A stretch of 6,823 nt of DNA from UBA8522 sp035528895 (GTDB taxonomy: Bacteria; Acidobacteriota; Aminicenantia; Aminicenantales; UBA8522): the NCBI GenBank assembly GCA_035528895.1, contig DATKXS010000099.1, positions 1 to 6,823 of the forward strand, written 5' to 3'. The translations under genes and the position numbers were made by a program. Positions 1 to 5,857 of the stretch are shown in pieces. The notes below the pieces were generated by a model. It did no database searches and was not told where the DNA came from. It was given only the letters and a program-made list of their open reading frames with translations. Within the stretch, counting starts at the first letter, position 1. Every line of letters begins with the position of its first letter.

Positions 1-32
1 TTGTGCGCATCGCACCCAAAATATCGGTTCAT
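1..32 (-). CDS. 5' end of a probable IS110-family transposase, cut by window edge
   Basis: Only the first ten codons are inside the window. They read MNRYFGCDAH from an ATG whose complement is CAT at 30-32. A GGAGGA sequence (41-46) lies 8 nt upstream of this ATG, which is ideal Shine-Dalgarno placement. The pattern 'aromatic, G, x, D, A, H' directly after the initiator is how many IS110-family DEDD transposases begin, with this Asp as the first catalytic acidic residue. That identification comes from family memory and ten residues, so it is tentative. The gene runs divergently from gatE, 172 bp away. If it is a transposase, one end of an insertion element must lie in this intergenic region or gatE promoter zone. 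It could instead be an unrelated protein with a similar start. Confidence 0.42.
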   Translation of the reverse strand, partial: MNRYFGCDAH

Positions 33-85
33 GCTGCAGTTCCTCCTCCCTCCTTTTATATCTCTTTTCTTGGAGGGACTGCAGC
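33..85. repeat. 14-bp inverted repeat covering the ribosome-binding site of the divergent gene
   Basis: The arms at 33-46 and 72-85 are complementary over 14 positions, with a single T-G mismatch (wobble in plus-strand RNA), separated by a 25-nt loop. The outer 8 bp (GCTGCAGT and ACTGCAGC) pair perfectly. In a minus-strand transcript the arm next to the ATG contains the GGAGGA Shine-Dalgarno of the divergent gene, so a transcript entering from upstream would fold its own ribosome-binding site into the stem. The structure ends exactly at the start codon. RBS sequestration of this kind is known for several insertion-sequence transposases. It could also be part of an element end or a structured RNA. 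No T-run follows on either strand, so it does not look like an intrinsic terminator. Confidence 0.7.
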
Positions 86-162
86 GCTTTCATATAATCA
101 ATGACAATTTCCGCGCTGGGAGAAAACGGGCGCGGTTTCGAGGCCACTGCCCCTCGCCTCCC

Positions 163-191
163 TTGAAGGGGTCTTTCCCCTGTGGTATATT
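163..191 (+). promoter_or_regulatory. Sigma70-type promoter for gatE-gatD giving a near-leaderless mRNA
   Basis: The -35 element is TTGAAG (163-168) and the -10 element is TATATT (186-191), with the optimal 17-bp spacer. TG at 183-184 followed by one base makes an extended -10. Transcription would start about seven bases downstream of the -10, near 197-199, only 6-8 nt before the gatE ATG at 205. No Shine-Dalgarno is visible before that ATG, which fits leaderless translation. The assignment rests on consensus matching only. Confidence 0.6.
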
Positions 192-204
192 CCCAGACTC
201 CATC

Positions 205-2142
205 ATGCCCAGGATTATTGATTTCGGAGAGCTCGAAGAGAAAGATTACTTCGAGCTCGGCTTCAAATCCGGCCTCGAGATCCACCAGCAGCTCAAGACG
301 CAGAAGAAGCTTTTCTGTCGCTGTCCGGCCGGAGAATACTACGAAGAATACGACGCCGAGGTCCTCCGCCACATGCGTCCGACCCTGTCCGAGCTCGGCG
401 AGTACGACGGCACCGCCCTGATGGAGTTCAAGACCCGCAAGGAGATTGTCTACCAGCTCAACAAACGCAACATCTGCACCTACGAGATGGACGACACCCC
501 ACCTTTCGAGCTCAACCAGGAGGCTCTCGACATCGCCCTCGAGGTCACCCTGCTCCTCAACTGCAACATCGTCGGTGAACTCCATATCGCCCGCAAACAG
601 TACCTCGACGGCAGCATCCCGGCCGGCTTCCAGAGGACGACCATCCTCGGGACGGACGGCTGGGTCCCCTACAAGAATAGGCGTATCGGCATCCGGCAAC
701 TGGGCCTCGAGGAGGATGCCTGCCGTGAAGTCAGCGACCGGGGACACAGACGCGTCTATAAGACCGACCGCCTCAGCATTCCGCTGATCGAGACGGTGAC
801 CTATCCCGACATGCGCGCCCCCTGGGAGGTGGCCGAGGTGGCCGAGCTGCTGCGCGAGCTGGCCCGCTCGACGGGCAAGGTCCGGACCGGGATCGGCCGG
901 GCCCGGCAGGACGTCAACGTCAGTGTCGAAGGTGGGACGCGGGTGGAGATCAAGGGGGTTCACCGGATTCCCTACATCCCCCGGCTGACCCATTTCGAAG
1001 CCCTCAGGCAGGCTAACCTTCTCGAGCTCCGGAGTGAGCTCCAGGGCAGAGGAGTTACCAAGGAGACACTGGGATCGACCGCGGCCGAGGTCACCGACAT
1101 CCTGAAAAACACGGCCTTCTCTCCGATCCGGCGCGCCCTGGAACGGGAATGGCGCGTCCTGGCCGTCGGACTCGCCCAATTCAAGGGATTGCTGAGCTTT
1201 CCTCTCCAGCCGGGCCGCGATTTCGCCAGCGAAGTCTCCGACCGGGTCCGGGTCATTGCCTGTCTGGATGAGCTTCCCAACATTGTCCACAGCGAGATGA
1301 TGGACAACCCGATCACCCTGGCGGAATGGAAGAAGATCGGCGCGGCCCTCAGGGCGAAAAAGGACGACGCCATAGTGCTGGTCTGGGGGGACGTCAAGGA
1401 CTCGGAGACGGCGGCGGAGGAGATCGTCATCCGCGCCCGGGAGGCAGCGGACGGCATCCCCAACGAGACCCGCCAGGCCTTTCCGACCGGCATCAACGGG
1501 TTCGAGAGGATCCTGCCCGGCCCCAACCGGATGTATCCAGATACCGACATGCCGCCGGTGCCGGTCTCCGAGGAACGGATCGAACGGGCGAGGGGCCGGC
1601 TGCCGATGCCGCCCTGGGAACGCCGCGCCTATTTCCGGAAGCTCGGCCTTCCTCCTGAGATCATCGAGGGCCTGGTGATCGACGAGCGCGCGCCCTTGTT
1701 CCAGCGGGCCGTGGAGTCTCTGTCCTTCAACCCGACCCTGGCCGGAGTCATCCTCAGCCAGACCCTGAAATCATTGAAAAGAAAAGGATTCCCTGTATCG
1801 CGTCTCGGTGATGAAGAGATCTTGGACCTGTTTACCCGCCACGTCCGCGGCGAATTCGCCAGAGAGGCCTTCCCGGACATCTTGAAGCGGATGTCGACGG
1901 AGAACCGGTCGCCGGGAGAAAGCCTTGCCAAGCTCGGCCTCGTTCCGCTCGGCGGTGAGGACGTTCGAGAGATCGTCCGGATCGTCGGGGGACTGGAAAG
2001 AAACCTCGACCCCCGGGACCCGGGGAAGAAGTTCCGTTATCTCATGGGCGTATTGATGGCCGAGCTGAGGGGGAGATTTTCCGGGGAAAAGGTGGCTTCT
2101 TTCCTCCGAGACGCCTTGGGAGCAGGCACCGGCCGCTTCTGA
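205..2142 (+). CDS. gatE: Glu-tRNA(Gln) amidotransferase GatDE, subunit E
   Basis: The product is a 645-residue tRNA-binding kinase/transamidase subunit. With GatD it activates the gamma-carboxylate of Glu on mischarged Glu-tRNA(Gln) with ATP and amidates it to Gln-tRNA(Gln) in the cytoplasm. Visible GatB/GatE signatures are GLEIHQQL (23-30), LFCRCP (36-41, two Cys of a possible metal site), DGSIPAGFQRT (135-145), LEEDACRE (168-175), the IPLIETVTYPDM stretch (192-203), RQDVNVSVEGGTRVEIKG (234-251) and MYPDTDMPP (443-451). An insertion at roughly 275-420 between the cradle halves matches the AspRS-like GAD insert that separates GatE from bacterial GatB. A helical region and YqeY-like tail follow to 645. 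Length is normal for GatE (about 620-640). The open frame extends upstream to position 1, but ATG 205 fits the family N-terminus and the promoter. gatD follows after 20 nt, so the two genes form an operon. Confidence 0.95.
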   Translation: MPRIIDFGELEEKDYFELGFKSGLEIHQQLKTQKKLFCRCPAGEYYEEYDAEVLRHMRPTLSELGEYDGTALMEFKTRKEIVYQLNKRNICTYEMDDTPPFELNQEALDIALEVTLLLNCNIVGELHIARKQYLDGSIPAGFQRTTILGTDGWVPYKNRRIGIRQLGLEEDACREVSDRGHRRVYKTDRLSIPLIETVTYPDMRAPWEVAEVAELLRELARSTGKVRTGIGRARQDVNVSVEGGTRVEIKGVHRIPYIPRLTHFEALRQANLLELRSELQGRGVTKETLGSTAAEVTDILKNTAFSPIRRALEREWRVLAVGLAQFKGLLSFPLQPGRDFASEVSDRVRVIACLDELPNIVHSEMMDNPITLAEWKKIGAALRAKKDDAIVLVWGDVKDSETAAEEIVIRAREAADGIPNETRQAFPTGINGFERILPGPNRMYPDTDMPPVPVSEERIERARGRLPMPPWERRAYFRKLGLPPEIIEGLVIDERAPLFQRAVESLSFNPTLAGVILSQTLKSLKRKGFPVSRLGDEEILDLFTRHVRGEFAREAFPDILKRMSTENRSPGESLAKLGLVPLGGEDVREIVRIVGGLERNLDPRDPGKKFRYLMGVLMAELRGRFSGEKVASFLRDALGAGTGRF

Positions 2143-2162
2143 CCGGAGGATAGGGAAAGGAC

Positions 2163-3545
2163 ATGAGCGATATTTATCAAGGGTACAGGGGTGAGGCTTT
2201 GGCCCTGCTCAAGGCGCAGGGCGTCCGGGTCTGGAGCGATGCCGAGGTGGTGACGACACGGGGCAAATTCACCGGGATCATCCTGCCCCGCTCTGAGACC
2301 GCCGACGACAAGCACATCGTCCTGAAGCTCCGCAACGGCTACAACGTCGGTATAACCGCAGATACGGTGACCGAGATCAAGGAGATCGGGTACAAGGAAG
2401 CTCACTACAAGATCCCGGAGAAAGAGTTCCCCTACGACCCCCGGAAGCCGCGGGTGAAGCTGTTCGGGACGGGCGGGACGATCGCCAGCCGGCTCGACTA
2501 CCGGACTGGCGCGGTCATCCCGGCCTTCACGCCGGGGGAGCTCTACGGCTCTGTGCCGGAGCTGGCCGATATCTGTAATCTCGAGACCGAGAAACTCTAC
2601 GGCGTCTTCAGCGAGAACATGGGTCCGGAACAGTGGGTCGGCACGGCCACGGCCATCGGCCAGGAGATCCGGAAAGGGGTCCAGGGGATCATCATCGGGC
2701 ACGGCACGGACACCATGCACCACACGGCGGCCATCCTCTCATTCATGGTCCAGGATACACCGGTCCCGATCGTCATGGTCGGCTCGCAGCGGTCGAGCGA
2801 CCGGCCCTCTTCCGACGCGGCGCTCAACCTCATCGACGCCACCAAGACGGCCGCCGAGAGCGATATCGCCGAGGTTATGGTCTGCATGTTCGGGCCGACG
2901 AGCGACCAGTACGACCTGCTCCATCGGGGGACGCGCGTCCGCAAGATGCACTCCTCGTCCCGGTCCACCTTCCGGACGATCGGCGATATCCCCATCGCCA
3001 TGGTCAGCCGGGACAGGATCCTCCCTCTGCGGGAAGATTACAAGAGGCGCCGGAGCGATAAGAACGTCATCATCAACACGGCCTTCGAGGAGAAGGTCTC
3101 GATCGTCTACTATTACCCCAACATGAAGCCCGATATCATCGAAGCCCTGATCGACAACGGCTATAAGGGGATTGTCATCGCCGGCACCGGTCTCGGGCAC
3201 GTCAACAAGCCCCTTTACCCGGCGTTGCGCCGGGCCAACGACAAGGGCATCGCCATATACATGACGGTCCAGACGCTCTGGGGCTACGTGCAGATGTTCG
3301 TCTATGATACCGGCCGGGACATCATGGAGCTCGGTGTCGTCCCGGCCGCGAACATGCTTCCGGAGGTCGCCTATGTCAAGCTCGGCTGGGCGCTCGGCCA
3401 GACGAAAGATTTGACGAAAGTCAAAGAAATCATGCTGACGCCCATCGCCGGAGAGATCACCGAGCGCGAGCCCCATAACGGCTATCTCATCTACCAGGGA
3501 GGCATTCCCGAGGTCGAACGCTTCGTCTCAACCCTCTGGAAGTAG
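2163..3545 (+). CDS. gatD: Glu-tRNA(Gln) amidotransferase GatDE, subunit D (asparaginase-like)
   Basis: This 460-residue subunit releases ammonia from an amide donor (Gln or Asn) and passes it to GatE for Gln-tRNA(Gln) formation. Residues 1-95 form the N-terminal domain specific to GatD (PRSETADDKHIVLKLRNGYN at 42-61 is characteristic), which plain L-asparaginases lack. Residues 97-460 are a type I/II L-asparaginase fold. By eye-alignment to E. coli asparaginase II (Thr12, Thr89, Asp90, Lys162), the catalytic residues are Thr106 in FGTGGTIAS, Thr182-Asp183 in GHGTDT and Lys261 in RVRKMHSS, so all four are present and it should be active. A GGAGGA at 2145-2150, just after the gatE stop, sits 12 nt before the ATG, and a GGGAAAGG lies closer. 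Translation is probably coupled to gatE. No clear terminator follows. The main alternative, a free asparaginase, is disfavoured by the N-terminal domain and by gatE next door. Confidence 0.95.
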   Translation: MSDIYQGYRGEALALLKAQGVRVWSDAEVVTTRGKFTGIILPRSETADDKHIVLKLRNGYNVGITADTVTEIKEIGYKEAHYKIPEKEFPYDPRKPRVKLFGTGGTIASRLDYRTGAVIPAFTPGELYGSVPELADICNLETEKLYGVFSENMGPEQWVGTATAIGQEIRKGVQGIIIGHGTDTMHHTAAILSFMVQDTPVPIVMVGSQRSSDRPSSDAALNLIDATKTAAESDIAEVMVCMFGPTSDQYDLLHRGTRVRKMHSSSRSTFRTIGDIPIAMVSRDRILPLREDYKRRRSDKNVIINTAFEEKVSIVYYYPNMKPDIIEALIDNGYKGIVIAGTGLGHVNKPLYPALRRANDKGIAIYMTVQTLWGYVQMFVYDTGRDIMELGVVPAANMLPEVAYVKLGWALGQTKDLTKVKEIMLTPIAGEITEREPHNGYLIYQGGIPEVERFVSTLWK

Positions 3546-3547
3546 AC

Positions 3548-3802
3548 TCAGCACAGTCCATCCTGAAACCTGATTTGAGATTGGGATGAAGACGACCGGG
3601 AGTGATAGGACTTAAAAACCCTGTGCCCAACCCGGTAGGACGTGCGGCCGATCCAGAACACGAGGAAAAAGGCCAGGACGCCAAGTCCCGTCAAGCTGAG
3701 GATCCGTCCCGCCCGTGTCCGCGCCCTCGCCCGGATTTCTTGGGAGAGAATAAACAGGAAAGCAAAGTTCGAAACCCAGATCAGGGCGGAGAAAAGGCGC
3801 CA
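3548..3802 (-). pseudogene. Two-helix small membrane protein ORF, start apparently lost by one-base frameshift
   Basis: The frame is open for 84 codons and ends at a TGA (3548-3550) only 2 nt from the gatD stop, so the two are convergent. It encodes two hydrophobic segments: SALIWVSNFAFLFILS (5-20) and SLTGLGVLAFFLVFWIG (36-52). Between them lies a very basic linker, QEIRARARTRAGRIL (21-35). The second helix is followed by a basic, Ser-rich tail. No ATG, GTG or TTG precedes the first helix in frame, and a TAA lies immediately upstream. An ATG at 3801-3803 (minus) sits one base out of frame. Removing one base from the CCTTTT run would give M-A-P/L-F-S-A-L-I-W. This is either a real indel mutation or an assembly error. 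I do not recognise the family. Helix-loop-helix order and basic linker make chance less likely, but expression is unproven. Confidence 0.4.
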
Positions 3803-3828
3803 TTATGAGGGGGAATCACCCTCATGAT
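3802..3828. repeat. Inverted repeat / hairpin, possible terminator
   Basis: ATGAGGG (3805-3811) and CCCTCAT (3819-3825) pair perfectly around a 7-nt loop. In plus-strand RNA the stem extends outward by a U-G, a U-A and an A-U pair to 3802/3828. A T-rich stretch (GGTTTTCTT, 3834-3842) follows on the plus side after a few bases. It could be a weak terminator for transcription leaving gatD, although it lies about 260 nt past that gene, or a terminator for the minus-strand remnant entering from the right. It also overlaps the presumed lost start of the small membrane ORF. Confidence 0.35.
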
Positions 3829-3839
3829 CTCTGGTTTTC

Positions 3840-4112
3840 TTACCGACCGCTGTTGCCGATTTCTGCTCCCATAGAAAAGGTCGAGTCAGAAGGATACGCT
3901 GAGATCTTAAGAAACTCGGCGTCCATCAGGGCCCAGAGGTCCGGGTCGAGGAGGACCGAAGCGGGGGCGCAGTCGACGGTGATCTCGAAAACCTGGCGCC
4001 GACCGGTCAACTCGATTCGCTGCCGGCGGGATTTCGGGTCTTCGTCGAAGTTGAGGCCGACTTTGATCGACAGGCGATAGAGGGCGCCGTCTCCCCGCTT
4101 TTCCGGTTGCAA
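3840..4112 (-). pseudogene. C-terminal remnant of an M1-family (aminopeptidase N-like) metallopeptidase
   Basis: The minus frame is open from 4160 down to the TAA at 3840-3842. Its central part reads like the very C-terminal beta domain of M1 peptidases: GALYRLSIKVGLNF, then IELTGRRQVFEITVD, then PASVLLDPDLWALMDAEF (in the family, roughly 'V.L.GR.Q.FEI.VD..P..V.LDPD.W.L'). Catalytic parts (GAMEN, HExxH) and everything else upstream are missing, because the frame closes at 4161-4163 and the NSS operon begins there. About 20 residues after AEFLK look unrelated to the family and may be read-through of a lost stop. The only start-like codon is a TTG at 4110-4112 that coincides with the -35 box of the neighbouring promoter. 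I infer a decayed tail left by deletion of a larger gene. A tiny free-standing protein is possible but unlikely. Confidence 0.55.
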
Positions 4113-4135
4113 ACGTTCCCCGATATGAATATAAT
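4107..4135 (+). promoter_or_regulatory. Near-consensus sigma70 promoter for the NSS transporter operon
   Basis: The -35 element is TTGCAA (4107-4112), the spacer is exactly 17 bp, and the -10 element is a perfect TATAAT (4130-4135). The predicted start near 4142 leaves a leader of about 35 nt before the TTG start codon, with AAGGAG at 4163-4168 as ribosome-binding site. The promoter lies in the upstream edge of the peptidase remnant. No operator-like repeat is evident around it. Confidence 0.7.
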
Positions 4136-4176
4136 CGCAAACGTCCGTTGATGATTCCGATCAAGGAGAGACGGAA

Positions 4177-5643
4177 TTGAGCAGCCGGGATCGGTTCGTC
4201 TCCCGCTGGGGTTTCCTGGCCGCCGCCATCGGCATGGCGGTCGGCACGGGCAACATCTGGCGTTTTCCGCGGATGGCCGCCCAGTACGGAGGCGGGGCCT
4301 TTATCCTTGCCTATAGCCTGGCGCTATTCTTGTGGTCGGCGCCGCTTCTGATGGCCGAGATGTCCATCGGCCGGAAGACCCGGCGCGGACCGATCGGCGG
4401 GTTCCGCGATTTCGTCGGCCGCCGCTATACCTGGATGGGCGCCTGGATGGTCATGGTCTGCATGCTGATCACCTTTTACTACTCGGTGGTCACTGGATGG
4501 TGCATCAAGTATTTCGTCCTGGCCATGCGGGGAGCCTTCAAGGAAGGAGTCGACACGGCGGCGCTCTGGACCACGTTTCTCCACGACCCGAAGCAGACGA
4601 TCTTCTTCCATGTCCTGGCGATCGGTCTTTGCGGCCTGATCATTTATCGGGGAATCCATGGCGGCGTCGAGCGGGTCACCAAACTCATGGTCCCGGCTCT
4701 GTTCGTCTTTTTGATCGTAGCGGCCCTGCGCGCCGCGACCCTTGTCGGCGCCGGCCAGGGCCTCACCTACATGTTTGTGCCCGACTGGTCCAAGCTGGTG
4801 CTGCCGGCCACCTGGCTCCAAGCATTTACTCAGTCCGCCTGGTCCACGGGAGCCGGCTGGGGGCTGATGCTGACCTATGCCGTTTACACGAGCCGGAAAG
4901 AAGATATTCCCCAGAACTGCATCATGGTCGGTTTCGGCGACCAGACGGCGGCTCTGTTGGCCGGGCTGGCCATCATCCCGACCATTTTCGCTCTCTCGCC
5001 GTCCTTGGAGGCTGCGCACTCGGCCATGGCGACCAACAATACGGGACTGACCTTCATCTCTTTGGCCCAGCTTTTCCCCAGGATGCCGGGCGGTCTTTAT
5101 ATCGCTCCCGTCTTTTTCCTGGCCATGGTCTTTGCCGCTTTCACCTCTCTCATCGCCCAGGTCGAAGTCGGCGTCAGGGCTTTCATGGACGGTGGTTGGA
5201 GCCGGAAGAAGAGCACCCTGGTCGTCGCCGGGGGCACGTTCCTGATGGGACTGCCGTCGGCCATCGTCCCCGGGTTCTTCGATAATCAGGATTGGGTCTG
5301 GGGAGTCGCCCTTCTCCCCAGCGGATTCTTCGTCCTGATGGTGGTCCGGAAGTACGGGGCGGAGAAGATCCGGACGGAACTCATCAACCCCAGCGCCGAT
5401 ATCCGGATCGGACGCTGGTGGAACTTCGTCATCCGCTATGTTTCTCCGACGATCTTCCTCTTCCTCATCGGCTGGTGGCTCTACAGAGGTATCGTCGATA
5501 ATCCCGAAACCTGGTGGAAACCGTTCAGCCCCTTCACCACGGCGACGATCATCTTTCAATGGGCCATCCTGCTGGCCGTTCTGCTTCTGGCCAACAGGGC
5601 CCTGGCCGGATGGGCCAAAGGGACTCCGGAGGAGGTGGACTGA
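4177..5643 (+). CDS. Sodium-dependent transporter, NSS/SNF family (large subunit, MetP-like)
   Basis: The product is a 488-residue inner-membrane symporter that uses the sodium gradient to import a small neutral molecule, probably an amino acid. The TM1 signature AIGMAVGTGNIWRFP (17-31) contains the unwound helix residues and the Arg (29) and Asn (26) conserved in LeuT. TM6 is broken at SAWSTGAGWG (220-229). TM8 carries AAFTS (320-324), aligning with the LeuT Na2-site Ala351, Thr354 and Ser355. Twelve hydrophobic segments are apparent, at roughly 11-29, 39-60, 87-115, 141-158, 166-190, 210-238, 249-273, 305-335, 345-366, 371-390, 415-438 and 452-475. The start is TTG, chosen because AAGGAG lies 8 nt upstream and TM1 follows at the family distance. 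Its stop overlaps the start of a MetS-like subunit, as in MetP/MetS methionine-alanine importers. The substrate is inferred from that pairing only. Confidence 0.92.
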   Translation: MSSRDRFVSRWGFLAAAIGMAVGTGNIWRFPRMAAQYGGGAFILAYSLALFLWSAPLLMAEMSIGRKTRRGPIGGFRDFVGRRYTWMGAWMVMVCMLITFYYSVVTGWCIKYFVLAMRGAFKEGVDTAALWTTFLHDPKQTIFFHVLAIGLCGLIIYRGIHGGVERVTKLMVPALFVFLIVAALRAATLVGAGQGLTYMFVPDWSKLVLPATWLQAFTQSAWSTGAGWGLMLTYAVYTSRKEDIPQNCIMVGFGDQTAALLAGLAIIPTIFALSPSLEAAHSAMATNNTGLTFISLAQLFPRMPGGLYIAPVFFLAMVFAAFTSLIAQVEVGVRAFMDGGWSRKKSTLVVAGGTFLMGLPSAIVPGFFDNQDWVWGVALLPSGFFVLMVVRKYGAEKIRTELINPSADIRIGRWWNFVIRYVSPTIFLFLIGWWLYRGIVDNPETWWKPFSPFTTATIIFQWAILLAVLLLANRALAGWAKGTPEEVD

Positions 5644-5768
5644 TGCTCAAGACCTACATCTGGATGGCCATTATCCTGGGGATCAACTGGGGCGGATTCA
5701 TCTTTTTTTTGGTCCGGACCTCGCGGATAGAGGCCGCGCAGGCGAAGCGTCAAAAGGATGACGGCTAA
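5643..5768 (+). CDS. MetS-like small subunit of the NSS transporter (41 aa)
   Basis: This tiny protein has one transmembrane helix (about residues 5-24, YIWMAIILGINWGGFIFFLV) followed by a short charged tail, RTSRIEAAQAKRQKDDG. Single-helix peptides of this size directly after an NSS gene are typical of the MetS family, the small subunit needed with MetP for methionine/alanine uptake in Corynebacterium. The start ATG shares its A with the transporter's TGA stop (TGATG), and GGAGGAGGT (5628-5636) is 6 nt upstream, so translation is coupled and strong. It probably sits in the inner membrane beside the large subunit. Family assignment is from position, size and topology; sequence conservation in this family is low. 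Confidence 0.8.
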   Translation: MLKTYIWMAIILGINWGGFIFFLVRTSRIEAAQAKRQKDDG

Positions 5769-5787
5769 GCGCAAACCAGGAATAATC

Positions 5788-5856
5788 ATGAAGACTTGGG
5801 GAGAATGGGGCTTCCGGAAGCGGAAGTTATTATCATGTCTGGACAAGGAGGGGTGA
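5788..5856 (+). CDS. Possible 22-codon upstream ORF (leader peptide) before the barrel gene
   Basis: An ATG with AGGA 6 nt upstream opens a 22-codon frame, MKTWGEWGFRKRKLLSCLDK plus EG. Its TGA (5854-5856) lies inside the ribosome-binding region of the next gene, one base before that gene's ATG. The peptide is basic with two Trp, and it spans the palindrome at 5810-5821. The arrangement would allow translational coupling or leader control, but ORFs this short arise by chance and no homology is known to me. Confidence 0.2.
   Translation: MKTWGEWGFRKRKLLSCLDKEG
5810..5821. repeat. Perfect 12-bp palindrome upstream of the barrel gene
   Basis: GCTTCCGGAAGC is a perfect dyad with no spacer, 37 bp before the barrel gene's ATG. 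A TATTAT that could serve as a -10 element lies just downstream at 5828-5833, but no matching -35 is seen. The site could be an operator for a dimeric regulator or a short hairpin. Chance occurrence in GC-rich DNA cannot be excluded. Confidence 0.35.
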
Positions 5857-5857
5857 A

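Noticed and set aside
1..204. N-terminal extension of GatE from a TTG at position 1 (68 extra residues)
   Set aside because: The extra sequence is low-complexity and unlike the family. It overlaps an inverted repeat, a divergent start and a promoter, while ATG 205 gives the normal GatE N-terminus and length.
1..204. A second open minus-strand frame across the left intergenic region, with an ATG at 91-93 (reading MKALQSLQEK...)
   Set aside because: It has no Shine-Dalgarno and also overlaps the inverted repeat. The frame starting at 32 has an ideal ribosome-binding site and a recognisable motif, so this one is more likely chance openness.
2739..3476. Minus-strand frame (245 codons) opposite gatD
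   Set aside because: Composition rich in Asp, Arg and Val with no motifs; it lies wholly inside a gene with conserved catalytic residues.
2163..3545. Calling this gene a simple L-asparaginase
   Set aside because: The GatD-specific N-terminal domain (1-95) and the adjacent gatE show it is the amidotransferase subunit, although the catalytic fold is the same.
3602..4080. Plus-strand ORFs of 61-91 codons in the gatD-NSS gap
   Set aside because: They have no domain features, are rich in Arg, Pro and Ser, and lie opposite minus-strand frames with clear helices or peptidase-like sequence.
4324..5559. Long minus-strand frame (411 codons) opposite the NSS transporter
   Set aside because: It is highly charged, lacks any recognisable domain and mirrors the codon bias of the real membrane-protein gene; a typical antisense shadow in GC-rich DNA.
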